Origin: Hyphomicrobiales bacterium
Lineage (GTDB): Bacteria > Pseudomonadota > Alphaproteobacteria > Rhizobiales > Beijerinckiaceae
DNA length: 14,095 nt
Assembly (NCBI GenBank): GCA_947374125.1
Contig: CANCAR010000053.1
Coordinates: 1-14,095 of the forward strand
Direction: 5' to 3'
Numbering within the stretch: position 1 is the stretch's first letter; each line of letters begins with the position of its first letter. The notes beneath the pieces are model-generated. The model made no database searches, was not told where the DNA came from, and saw nothing but the letters and a program-made list of their open reading frames with translations. The position numbers and the translations under genes are program-made. Of this stretch, positions 6,262 to 13,565 are shown piece by piece.

Positions 6262-7437
6262 TCAGGCCGTTAGACCAAGCTGCCACTCTGACGCGTGTTT
6301 CAGGCCCAAAAGGCTCGGCTGAGATGACAGGATCGATCCGCCACCCAGAACGCGAGAACGTGGATCGGTTGACTCATAAAACACACAAGCCTGGCCAGGC
6401 GAGACGCCGAATTCACCCTCTGGCAACTCAACCATCGCCTCGCCGTTCCGAACATGGAGGATAGCGGCCTGTGGCGGGCGCGTTGAGCGCACGCGGACCG
6501 CAATCGGCAAGCCATCGACATCGGCAAACGGCATGTCGCCCAGCCAGTTGATATCGCGCAAGGGCACAAAGCGCGTTTCCAGCGCCTCACGCGGGCCAAC
6601 GATCACGCGGGCAGCGCCAGCCTCAAGCCGGACCACATAAAGCGGCTCGCCCGATGCAACGCCTAATCCACGGCGCTGGCCCACGGTGTAGTGGATGATC
6701 CCCTGATGACGCCCAAGCACGCGGCCATCGAGATGAACGATATCACCCTCATTCGCCGCTTCAGGACGAAGCCGCTCAATGACATCGGTGTATTTGCCCG
6801 ACGGCACGAAGCAGATGTCCTGACTGTCTGATTTATCGGCGACGGATAGGCCAAGCTCATGCGCAATCGCGCGGGTCTCCGATTTTGGCATTTCGCCAAG
6901 CGGAAACCGCAGCAGATCAAGCTGATCCGCCGTTGTGCCATAGAGAAAATAGCTTTGGTCCTTATCCGGATCAGCGGCACGGAACAGACCCCTGCCCCCA
7001 CCCGGCAAGGCGCGTGAGGCGACATAATGGCCTGTCGCGAGAGCGGCTGCACCCAAATCGCGGGCGGTTTGAAGCAGGTCGCGGAACTTAATCTTCTTAT
7101 TGCATTCGATGCAGGGCACCGGCGTCTCGCCCGCAAGATAGGAGTCGGCGAAGCGTTCGATCACGTCCTCTTTGAAACGGGATTCGTAATCGAGCACGTA
7201 ATGGGGAATTCCGAGCTTGTCAGCAACCCGACGCGCATCGTGAATATCTTGGCCAGCACAGCATGCACCAGCGCGGTGAACCGCTTCGCCATGATCATAG
7301 AGCTGGAGGGTGAGGCCAACGACGTCAAACCCTTCGCGCTTTAAGATCGCCGCGACAACGGAAGAGTCGACGCCGCCTGACATCGCCACCACTACCCGCG
7401 TCTCTTCGGGACGTCCCGAAAGATCAAGTCCGTACAT
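6262..7437 (-). CDS. mnmA: tRNA-specific 2-thiouridylase MnmA
   Basis: Cytoplasmic enzyme that activates C2 of U34 with ATP and adds sulfur passed from a cysteine desulfurase, giving s2U34 in tRNA-Lys, -Glu and -Gln. The PP-loop AMSGGVDSS (about residues 17-25) starts the ATP pyrophosphatase domain. The two catalytic cysteines are in CIECNKKIKF (first Cys region) and SQDICFVPSGKY (second), with ATGHYV and DQSYFLYG between. The C-terminal beta-barrel includes GQRRGLGVASGEPLYV and ends SLLGLKHASEWQLGLTA. The chosen start (MYGLDLSGRPEETRVVV) gives 391 aa and matches where alphaproteobacterial homologues begin; an upstream start at 7551 would add 38 residues that overlap two perfect hairpins. The ribosome-binding site is weak. 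It is divergent from fliK and not functionally tied to flagella; the tRNA gene downstream has its own promoter. Confidence 0.95.
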   Translation of the reverse strand: MYGLDLSGRPEETRVVVAMSGGVDSSVVAAILKREGFDVVGLTLQLYDHGEAVHRAGACCAGQDIHDARRVADKLGIPHYVLDYESRFKEDVIERFADSYLAGETPVPCIECNKKIKFRDLLQTARDLGAAALATGHYVASRALPGGGRGLFRAADPDKDQSYFLYGTTADQLDLLRFPLGEMPKSETRAIAHELGLSVADKSDSQDICFVPSGKYTDVIERLRPEAANEGDIVHLDGRVLGRHQGIIHYTVGQRRGLGVASGEPLYVVRLEAGAARVIVGPREALETRFVPLRDINWLGDMPFADVDGLPIAVRVRSTRPPQAAILHVRNGEAMVELPEGEFGVSPGQACVFYESTDPRSRVLGGGSILSSQPSLLGLKHASEWQLGLTA

Positions 7438-7474
7438 CTCGCTGCCAATCCTGACCAATAATAGAATTCCTTGT

Positions 7475-7494
7475 ACCGCGTCACGCGACGCGGT
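7475..7494 (-). repeat. Perfect GC-rich hairpin in the mnmA leader
   Basis: ACCGCGTC and GACGCGGT are perfect 8-bp inverted arms around a 4-base loop, 38 bases upstream of the preferred mnmA ATG. In the mnmA transcript this would be a stable leader stem-loop. It supports treating this stretch as untranslated leader rather than as an N-terminal extension. Confidence 0.55.
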
Positions 7495-7515
7495 TCCAGT
7501 GTTGAACGCAGAAAA

Positions 7516-7532
7516 CCGGCAATTCTTGCCGG
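7516..7532 (-). terminator. Terminator-like hairpin in the mnmA leader
   Basis: CCGGCAA and TTGCCGG form a perfect 7-bp stem with a 3-base loop, and in the minus-strand direction it is followed by TTTTCTG. This has the shape of a short intrinsic terminator or attenuator lying before mnmA. With no gene upstream on that strand to terminate, attenuation of mnmA itself is one reading; chance structure is another. Confidence 0.4.
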
Positions 7533-7616
7533 GTGCGGCCAATTTTGCCATCTGATGTCGTAGGCGGATAATACACTAAACCTCTGAATAAATTAGATAA
7601 ATAGCGAAATATTTGA

Positions 7617-7632
7617 TGGAACATCCCTTGCT
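7617..7632 (+). promoter_or_regulatory. Sigma54 (-24/-12) promoter for fliK-flgD
   Basis: TGGAACATCCCTTGCT matches the sigma54 consensus TGGCAC-N5-TTGC[AT] at all but one position, with the invariant GG and GC exactly ten bases apart. Transcription would start near 7643, leaving a leader of about 30 bases before the fliK ATG. The partial FlbD gene at the right edge encodes the expected type of sigma54 activator, and late flagellar genes of Caulobacter use such promoters. Activator (ftr) sites were not identified. Confidence 0.75.
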
Positions 7633-7672
7633 TTGTTTGCGCTTGATTTTATTTTTCGCCCTCTAGGGCATC

Positions 7673-9046
7673 ATGAACCCGGACGCCATGGCCACCATCT
7701 CCTCTGCCCTTCCACCCGAAATCGCTAAACCATCGATACAGCAAGCCTCGGCGCTTGCCGCGCAGCAGGTTCAAAAATCTTTTGCTGAGGATCTGGCAGA
7801 GCTAGAATCAGTCGACCGTCAAACAGCACAACGACAGGATGCGGGCCAGACGCAGCTTCCCACCGAAAAGGCTCGCGGGTCGTCGGACAAGCATGCCGCC
7901 CAATCTATTGCTAAAAACAACAAACATCACAGTTCGATACAGGAGCCCTTAACGGCTCATCCGGGTAACGACGAGACCGATCAGACCGGTGCCGACGAGG
8001 CCGCAGCTTTAGTCGTTGTCTTGAATGATTCCGCTGCCAGCAAACCATTTCAGAACGCTGCAGCAGCGGTTGATAAGGACCAAGATGGTCCGCAAGATCA
8101 TAAGGACGCCTCCGAGACGACCCCGACAACCGTTGAAATACCGGAGTTAAAACTTCCACAGACGATGGTTTTGTCGCCTATTCCGTCCGTTTCATCGGAT
8201 ATCGCCGGGCAACATACCGCTGGCGAACTTCAAGCGAACTCAAGCGCCCGCCCTCGTCTCCCCACTGATGCAGGGATATTATCGAGTCCTTCGAGCGAGG
8301 ATAAGGCGAACGATTTTGGTGCCGCTGGGATGCTCGAAATCAAGACTGGAGCAATACCGGCAAGTTCTGCGTTGGATGCGCCACAATCCACTCGATTGGC
8401 GTTCATGGAGAAGTCGGCAAAACAACAAAGTGAGCCGGATCGCGCTGACAAGAGTCTGAATGGGACAGAACCTCAATTGCTGCAAGCCGATCTCGACCCA
8501 CATGCCTCTGCGCCCGTTGTCGACTTATCAAAACCCCATACCTCCATCATCGCAGCCGGAGACAAAGCGACCGTAGCGACGAGCCCCACTCCGGGTTTAT
8601 CCGTTCAAAGCGGACCGGTACCCTATGGCATGTTGCCGATCGAGATTGGGCTTGGCGTGCTGCAAGGTCGACGGGCGATTGAGATACGACTGAGCCCAGA
8701 TGAACTCGGCACCGTCGAAATTAAGCTTGAAATTTCAAACGACACAAAAATCAAAGCCGATATCAGCGCTGACCGGCCCGAAACACTCGCTTTGATGATC
8801 GGTGACGCTCCATTGTTGAGAAGTGCGCTCGATCAGGCAGGCATAACGACAAATGCGGATTCGCTACAATTCTCGTTGAGGCAGGACAACGGCTCAAACC
8901 CCGGGAACGGCAATGGTTCGGATCAACGCAAAAATGGTCAGACCCCGCCCCAAAGCCAGAACGAGCCTCACCCTTCCGCTCTCCGAGACGCCGTTCCAAT
9001 TACCTCGATGCGCCGCGTTGCGGGCCTTCTCGACGTCAACATCTGA
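7673..9046 (+). CDS. fliK: Flagellar hook-length control protein FliK
   Basis: Secreted molecular ruler that sets hook length and triggers the export switch to late substrates through FlhB. The protein has 457 aa: a long, low-complexity region rich in Ala, Ser, Gln and Asp (1 to about 315), as expected for the unstructured ruler part, then a conserved C-terminal Flg_hook domain (about 320-405) with IEIRLSPDELGTVEIKLEIS and LLRSALDQAGI, followed by a disordered Gly/Asn/Gln-rich tail. The ATG at 7673 has AGGG five bases upstream; ATG 7688 is a possible alternative. It is the first gene after the sigma54 promoter, and flgD follows 11 bases after its stop codon. The N-terminal ruler is too variable for family matching; the call rests on the C-terminal domain and the neighbours. 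Confidence 0.9.
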   Translation: MNPDAMATISSALPPEIAKPSIQQASALAAQQVQKSFAEDLAELESVDRQTAQRQDAGQTQLPTEKARGSSDKHAAQSIAKNNKHHSSIQEPLTAHPGNDETDQTGADEAAALVVVLNDSAASKPFQNAAAAVDKDQDGPQDHKDASETTPTTVEIPELKLPQTMVLSPIPSVSSDIAGQHTAGELQANSSARPRLPTDAGILSSPSSEDKANDFGAAGMLEIKTGAIPASSALDAPQSTRLAFMEKSAKQQSEPDRADKSLNGTEPQLLQADLDPHASAPVVDLSKPHTSIIAAGDKATVATSPTPGLSVQSGPVPYGMLPIEIGLGVLQGRRAIEIRLSPDELGTVEIKLEISNDTKIKADISADRPETLALMIGDAPLLRSALDQAGITTNADSLQFSLRQDNGSNPGNGNGSDQRKNGQTPPQSQNEPHPSALRDAVPITSMRRVAGLLDVNI

Positions 9047-9057
9047 AAGTACACACC

Positions 9058-9756
9058 ATGCCAACGACCCCATCAACCTCTGCGACGTCAAGCTCTTCAG
9101 CGACAAGCGGCTCAACCGCATCGGTTGCCGATCGTCAATTGATTGCGCAAAATTTCAATCAATTCCTCACTCTACTGACCGCACAGCTTAAAAACCAAGA
9201 CCCAACCTCGCCCATGGATACCAATCAATTCACCTCGCAGCTCGTGCAATTCGCCTCCATCGAGCAGCAAATGAAGCAGAATGACACGCTGAGCACGCTC
9301 GTCAGCAATACGAACAGTTCAAATGCTATCGGCTCGCTGAATTTTGTCGGTCGCTATGTAACGGCATCAGGCACGAAGACATCGCTTACTAGCGGTTCCG
9401 CCGACTGGATTCTCGATGCGCCGCGGGCTGGTAATGCAGAGATCAGCATCACCAACAGCCTCGGAGCTAAGGTCTACTCAACAACAAAGCCGTTATCTGG
9501 GGGCACGGAAGCCTTCCATTGGGATGGCAAGGACAATGGTGGCGCGAATATGCCTGACGGCCAATACACCATATCGGTAGCGGCCAAGGCAATTGACCAA
9601 TCCCCCATCACCGTTTCGACCAATATTTATGGCAAAGTCGATGGCGTCGACCTCAGTTCGATTCCGCCGGCACTTAAGCTCGGTAGCCTTTCGATCGACA
9701 TATCCTCCGTAAGATCAATCAATGGTGCGACGGCCCAGCCAGCGCCAACTCCTTAA
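9058..9756 (+). CDS. flgD: Flagellar hook-capping protein FlgD
   Basis: Scaffold cap at the growing hook tip that guides assembly of FlgE subunits and is lost from the finished flagellum. The protein has 232 aa, the usual length. A Ser/Thr/Ala-rich start (1-22) is followed by the FlgD N-terminal motif FLTLLTAQLKNQDPTSPMD (36-54) and TSQLVQFASIEQQMKQN (59-75). A beta-rich FlgD Ig/tudor region comes next, with WDGKDNGGANMPDGQYTISV (about 155-174). It is translated after fliK in the same transcript (11-base gap) with only a weak GAAAG ribosome-binding site. flgE is not next to it, unlike many flagellar loci. Confidence 0.96.
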   Translation: MPTTPSTSATSSSSATSGSTASVADRQLIAQNFNQFLTLLTAQLKNQDPTSPMDTNQFTSQLVQFASIEQQMKQNDTLSTLVSNTNSSNAIGSLNFVGRYVTASGTKTSLTSGSADWILDAPRAGNAEISITNSLGAKVYSTTKPLSGGTEAFHWDGKDNGGANMPDGQYTISVAAKAIDQSPITVSTNIYGKVDGVDLSSIPPALKLGSLSIDISSVRSINGATAQPAPTP

Positions 9757-9812
9757 ACGCCAACATAGAATACCAATTTTCGCTTTAGCTATTTTTTAAA
9801 GGGCTTGGGACT

Positions 9813-10133
9813 ATGGTGAATTTGAAGACGGGTGAGATCAACGAGTACGAGCGTAACATGACGGATACTTATCGCCCTCGGGTGAAATATGTAATTGGTC
9901 CGGACGGGAGCCCCCTGACGGTCGCAGACCTGCCACCAACTTCAACGCGGCGCTGGGTTATTCGGCGCAAAGCGGAAGTGGTCGCGGCAGTACGTGGTGG
10001 ACTTTTAAGCCTCGATGAGGCATGCAACCGCTATACGTTGACGGTTGAAGAGTTCCTCAATTGGCAGGCTTCCATCGACGAACATGGCATAGCGGGTTTA
10101 CGCACGACCCGCATTCAACACTATCGAAACTAA
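9813..10133 (+). CDS. sciP: SciP, small helix-turn-helix inhibitor of CtrA (DUF1153)
   Basis: Small alphaproteobacterial DNA-binding protein that, in Caulobacter, binds CtrA and blocks CtrA-dependent transcription late in the cell cycle. The family signature is complete: VKYVIGPDGSPLTVADLPP, RRWVIRRKAEVVAAVRGGLL, SLDEACNRYTLTVEEFLNWQ and HGIAGLRTTRIQHYR. The helix-turn-helix covers the RKAEVVAAVRGG to EEFLNW part. The length is 106 aa from ATG 9813, which has AAAGGG nine bases upstream; most homologues I recall begin near the second Met (9858, MTDTYRPRVKYVIG), so the first 15 residues are uncertain. It sits between flgD and fliF, with a hairpin after it, and the next operon carries a CtrA-like box. 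The identification is firm; the role is inferred from Caulobacter. Confidence 0.92.
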   Translation: MVNLKTGEINEYERNMTDTYRPRVKYVIGPDGSPLTVADLPPTSTRRWVIRRKAEVVAAVRGGLLSLDEACNRYTLTVEEFLNWQASIDEHGIAGLRTTRIQHYRN

Positions 10134-10154
10134 GCCCAATAAGATGATTTATGG

Positions 10155-10179
10155 GAGCGGCATTGCCTTCATGCCGCTC
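10155..10179 (+). terminator. Hairpin terminator after sciP
   Basis: GAGCGGCAT (10155-10163) and ATGCCGCTC (10171-10179) form a perfect 9-bp stem with a 7-base loop, 21 bases after the sciP stop codon. A T5 run comes 11 bases later (10191-10195), so it is not a textbook intrinsic terminator, but it is the likely end of the fliK-flgD-sciP transcript. Confidence 0.65.
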
Positions 10180-10268
10180 TAAACGCGCCCTTTTTGGTTA
10201 AAATCAAATCCCATTTGGCCGTACATTAGTTTACCTTAGGGAATTTTTTTCCTGCTTTGGTCAATTTG

Positions 10269-10284
10269 TTTACCATTCGCTAAC
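10269..10284 (+). promoter_or_regulatory. CtrA-like binding box upstream of fliF
   Basis: TTTACCATTCGCTAAC resembles the alphaproteobacterial CtrA site TTAA-N7-TTAA(C), with one mismatch in each half and a first half (TTTACCAT) one base away from the TTAACCAT form. It lies 71-86 bases before the fliF start. In Caulobacter the fliF operon is directly activated by CtrA. The matching -10 is not obvious. Confidence 0.5.
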
Positions 10285-10309
10285 CACAATCCGGCAATCC
10301 TCGCCTCAC

Positions 10310-10337
10310 GCTAAAAAATGACGCAACGTCATTTAGC
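10310..10337 (+). promoter_or_regulatory. Dyad just before the fliF ribosome-binding site
   Basis: GCTAAA plus TGACG on the left (with three extra A between them) mirrors CGTCATTTAGC on the right around a 3-base centre CAA; the inner 8-bp arms AAATGACG/CGTCATTT are perfect. It ends two bases before the GGGGAAAG ribosome-binding site. It could be a protein operator (for instance for FlbD, which represses fliF in Caulobacter) or an RNA hairpin affecting translation. Confidence 0.45.
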
Positions 10338-10354
10338 TTGGGGAAAGCTGTTCC

Positions 10355-11875
10355 GTGGAAAATATTCTGGATCAATTAAAGCGGTTTGGAATCGTACGGT
10401 TGGGGGCCATGGCGCTTGTTACCCTCAGCCTGCTTTCTTATTTCGGTTACGTGATTTTCAAGGCCTCGCAACCGTCTATGACGGTTCTCTATGCTGATCT
10501 AACACCGGAAGATTCGACTGCAATCATTCGTGAGCTCGATACCAGAGCGATAGCCTACGAATTGCGCGACGATGGTCGTGCAATTTTAGCAAGCAAGGCA
10601 GACATCGCCAAATTGCGGCTCGATCTGGCGTCTAAGGGAATCCCTTCCGGCGGAACGGTCGGGTATGAAATTTTCGACAAGACGGATTCTTTTTCAACGA
10701 CGGGATTCGTCCAATCAATCAATCAAATCCGTGCTCTTGAAGGCGAGATTGCCCGTTCGATTCGCACCATCGGCACGGTTCAAACGGCGCGGGTGCATCT
10801 CGTTGTGCCAGAACGCAAGCTATTTGAGCGAGATCACCAGCCGCCGCGCGCCTCCATCGCGCTTAAGATCAGGGGGGATCTGAGTGCGCAGCAGGTTAAC
10901 GCGATCCGCCGTCTCGTTGCCTCGGCGGTCGATGGGCTGAAGCCTGAAAACATTTCAATCATCGACGAACAGGGCAGGCTTTTGGCGGATGGCAATGGCG
11001 GCGAGCCGGGCTCGGCACTCCAGTTGGAAGAAAAACAGCTGGGCCTCGAAAAGCGAATGAAAAACCAGATTGAGGACATTGTTGCGAGCGTTGTAGGCCA
11101 AGGTCGCGCGCGGGTACAAATTTCCGCTGAACTCGACCCTAGCCATGTTCAAACGGTGGCAGAAACCTTTGATCCGGACAGCCGCGTCGTACGCTCGACG
11201 CAAAACCGAAACGAAAGTGCAACGACGACCGAAGCAAAAGACGGCGCGGTTACGGTTGCCAATGAATTGCCTGGCGCGAATGCTTCAAACACCAATCAAA
11301 AAGACGCGTCGGCCAAGAACGAAGAAGTCGTCAATTATGAGATTTCCAAAACAACCCGGACAGAGGTCAGCGATGGCGGCAAAGTAAAGCGGATTTCGGT
11401 AGCGGTTCTGGTCGATGGCACGTATGAAAAAGGAACCAATGGCGAAGTCGCCTATCAGCCACGGCCACAGGCCGATCTCGACCGGATTGCGGCCCTCGTG
11501 AAGTCCGGTATTGGCTACGATGCCAAACGGGGCGACCAAATCGAAATCGTCAATCTCCGCTTTGCGGCACCGCCGGAAGTACTGGCCGAGGCATCGCAGA
11601 CGGCTTGGTACGATCCCTCGCGTTTTGATTTGGGACGCTTATTCGAGCTTGCCGTCTTAGGGATAATTTCGCTCTTGATTGCGCTGTTCGTCGGCCGTCC
11701 ACTTGTGAAAACAATGGCTCTACCTCCCGCGCGAACAGGGACGCTAGCCCTCCCCGGCAGCGCGGGCTTTGATCAAATCGAAGGCGACCCTGTTCAACAG
11801 ATTGCAGGCTTGATCGCGTCCAATCCGCAGGCGTCAACCATCACTGTGCGTCAATGGCTACAGGATAACCGTTGA
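10355..11875 (+). CDS. fliF: Flagellar MS-ring protein FliF
   Basis: Inner-membrane protein that forms the MS ring, the base of the flagellar rotor and export gate. The protein has 506 aa, a little shorter than the usual 540-570. It has a first membrane helix (16-35, RLGAMALVTLSLLSYFGYVIF), a YscJ-like ring-building domain (about 42-220, with SKGIPSGGTVGYEIFD and ARVHLVVPERKLF), a periplasmic middle domain with low-complexity linker (about 285-330), and a second membrane helix (about 425-446, FELAVLGIISLLIALFVG). The short cytoplasmic tail ends DPVQQIAGLIASNPQASTITVRQWLQDNR-like residues that bind FliG. The start codon is GTG at 10355, with GGGGAAAG seven bases upstream. It is the first gene of a tightly packed operon; fliG follows after three bases. 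Confidence 0.97.
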   Translation: MENILDQLKRFGIVRLGAMALVTLSLLSYFGYVIFKASQPSMTVLYADLTPEDSTAIIRELDTRAIAYELRDDGRAILASKADIAKLRLDLASKGIPSGGTVGYEIFDKTDSFSTTGFVQSINQIRALEGEIARSIRTIGTVQTARVHLVVPERKLFERDHQPPRASIALKIRGDLSAQQVNAIRRLVASAVDGLKPENISIIDEQGRLLADGNGGEPGSALQLEEKQLGLEKRMKNQIEDIVASVVGQGRARVQISAELDPSHVQTVAETFDPDSRVVRSTQNRNESATTTEAKDGAVTVANELPGANASNTNQKDASAKNEEVVNYEISKTTRTEVSDGGKVKRISVAVLVDGTYEKGTNGEVAYQPRPQADLDRIAALVKSGIGYDAKRGDQIEIVNLRFAAPPEVLAEASQTAWYDPSRFDLGRLFELAVLGIISLLIALFVGRPLVKTMALPPARTGTLALPGSAGFDQIEGDPVQQIAGLIASNPQASTITVRQWLQDNR

Positions 11876-11878
11876 TCC

Positions 11879-12919
11879 ATGGCAACCTCCTCGCTCCAGT
11901 CCCAACAAATGCAGACCCAACAAGCTGCCCCGATTCCTGGGCCGGTTCGGGCTGCGATCTTGTTGCTGGCACTGGGCGAAGAAAATGGCAGCGCGATCTG
12001 GCAATCCCTTAATGATTCAGAGGCTCGGCTGGTCTCATCCATTATGGCCAAACTCGGTAGCGTCCGGCAAGAGACGCTATTGCGGGTCGCCGCCGAATTC
12101 ATGCGTGAGGTTTCTGCGAGCAATCTGAGTGGTGGCCCTGAAAAAACGGAGAAAATTCTCCTCGGTGCCCTACCTCGTACTCAGGCCCGATCGATCATTG
12201 AGGAAATCAAGACTCCGGAGAGCCCCGATCTCTGGCAAAAACTATCCTTCGCCAAACCGGAGCAACTCGCAGGTTTTCTCTCGAAGGAATACTCACAAAC
12301 CATCGCCGTGGTTTTAACCAAAATTACCCCCGAGCAATCGGCTAAGGTTTTAGCCCTGCTGCCTGCGCCCCTTTCGACCGAAATCGTCAATCGAATGCTC
12401 GGCATGGAACCCGTTTCGGATGAGATCATGAAGGGCATTGAGACCATGATTGAGGAAAGTTTCGTAACGCCGCCAGCCCTGCCGGGACGGCGCGACCCGA
12501 TGGATCAAGTCGCCCAAATTTTCAATGCGTTGGAGAAAAAGCACGAAAGTCGGTTTTTAGCGGCGTTGGATGTAACCAACCGCGAAGCGGCCCAAAAGCT
12601 GCGGGCGCTCATGTTCTCGTTTGATGAACTGGCGAGATTGGACGCAGCTTCAGCACAAACCCTTCTTCGTGCTGTCGAACGCGAAACAATGATCAAGGCC
12701 CTCAAAGGCGCTACAAAAGGCGTCCGCGAATTCTTTTTCGCGCAAATGTCGCAACGCGCAGCGCGGAGCTTTCTTGAGGACATGGAAGTACAAGGTCCAG
12801 TGCGCTTGAAAGACGTCGACGAGGCGCAACGCGCCATCGTTAATCTAGCAAAGGATTTAGCCGCCAAAGGCGAAATCATTCTGACAACCAATTCAAACGA
12901 TGATGAAATGATCAATTGA
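11879..12919 (+). CDS. fliG: Flagellar motor switch protein FliG
   Basis: Rotor protein on the cytoplasmic face of the MS ring that interacts with the stator and changes rotation direction with FliM/FliN. The length is 346 aa, normal for the family. The N-terminal domain (about 20-115) binds FliF. The middle domain has the FliM-binding motif as KEYSQTIAVVL (136-146), where the family usually has EHPQ, a double change. The C-terminal torque domain covers about 210-336, with MFSFDELARLD (245-255), LLRAVERETMIKALKGA (262-278) and MSQRAARSFLEDM (290-302). The ATG at 11879 is three bases after fliF, implying translational coupling. The Gln/Ser-rich first 18 residues are not conserved in the family. 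Confidence 0.97.
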   Translation: MATSSLQSQQMQTQQAAPIPGPVRAAILLLALGEENGSAIWQSLNDSEARLVSSIMAKLGSVRQETLLRVAAEFMREVSASNLSGGPEKTEKILLGALPRTQARSIIEEIKTPESPDLWQKLSFAKPEQLAGFLSKEYSQTIAVVLTKITPEQSAKVLALLPAPLSTEIVNRMLGMEPVSDEIMKGIETMIEESFVTPPALPGRRDPMDQVAQIFNALEKKHESRFLAALDVTNREAAQKLRALMFSFDELARLDAASAQTLLRAVERETMIKALKGATKGVREFFFAQMSQRAARSFLEDMEVQGPVRLKDVDEAQRAIVNLAKDLAAKGEIILTTNSNDDEMIN

Positions 12920-12920
12920 A

Positions 12921-13565
12921 ATGACCCAAACTGCAAAGCGCTTCCTGTTTGAACAAGATTTTGGTCCGTCCGGCTCCCGCAACGCGACGCGGGACGAACA
13001 AAGAGGGCCTTCATTATCGGCGGAAGAGATGGCTGCAATTGATGCGCGATTTGAGGAAGGGCGAGCCCTAGGTCATGCCGAAGCACAGGCAATGAGGGAG
13101 TCAGAAGCCGTTGAAGCTTTAACTTCGATCAGGGACACGATGCGAATTGTTGCTCAATCGCTAGACTGCGAGTTAGCACGCATTGAAGCGGATTCAATCA
13201 CGATGGCCGCAACGCTAGCACGGCTTTATGCCGATGCACTGATTGAAAGGGACCCGTCGCCCCTTATCGCCGAAGCAGTTAAGAAATGTATCCAATCGGG
13301 GAATAATGCGCCCTTATTGACTGTCATTATTGCTGCAAATGCGCCGAATGACGTCCATAGCGCTATTCGAGAGGCTGCCGACGATGTTGGTTTTTCGGGG
13401 CAAATGAGCATTCGCGAAGATGCAACACTGGCCCAAGGCGATGTGCGGATTGTTTGGCCGGAAGGCGGATTTCTGCGAGAACGCGCGCGAATTGATGCCG
13501 TTGTAAAGACGCTGATCGAAATGGAGGTTTTCAAACTATCTAGTATATCTGGAGCTATAACATGA
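12921..13565 (+). CDS. fliH: Flagellar export apparatus regulator FliH (FlbE-like)
   Basis: Likely FliH, the stator-like partner that dimerises, holds the export ATPase FliI inactive and docks it to FliN. The protein has 214 aa. The N-terminal part is charged and variable; residues 36-70 (EMAAIDARFEEGRALGHAEAQAM) form the helical EGR/GHAEA segment seen in FliH, followed by a long helix to about 110. The C-terminal half (about 140-205) has QGDVRIVWPEGGFLRERARIDAVV, like the FliH/HrpE C-terminal domain (WxxGxxxR). The gene starts one base after fliG and overlaps fliN by four bases (ATGA). Sequence conservation in this family is low, so position between fliG and fliN, as for flbE/fliH in Caulobacter, carries much of the weight. 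Confidence 0.82.
   Translation: MTQTAKRFLFEQDFGPSGSRNATRDEQRGPSLSAEEMAAIDARFEEGRALGHAEAQAMRESEAVEALTSIRDTMRIVAQSLDCELARIEADSITMAATLARLYADALIERDPSPLIAEAVKKCIQSGNNAPLLTVIIAANAPNDVHSAIREAADDVGFSGQMSIREDATLAQGDVRIVWPEGGFLRERARIDAVVKTLIEMEVFKLSSISGAIT

Noticed and set aside
6663..7136. 157-codon minus-strand open frame
   Set aside because: It lies wholly inside mnmA in another frame; its composition (Arg/Cys/Ser-rich) is that of a shadow frame, whereas the mnmA frame carries both catalytic cysteines.
7438..7551. 38-residue N-terminal extension of MnmA from ATG 7551
   Set aside because: The added residues do not resemble MnmA N-termini and overlap two perfect hairpins. The start at 7437 agrees with the family. 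It cannot be wholly excluded.
12505..13092. 195-codon minus-strand open frame across fliG and fliH
   Set aside because: It is antisense to two recognised flagellar genes, Ser/Arg-rich, with no domain; a shadow of codon bias.
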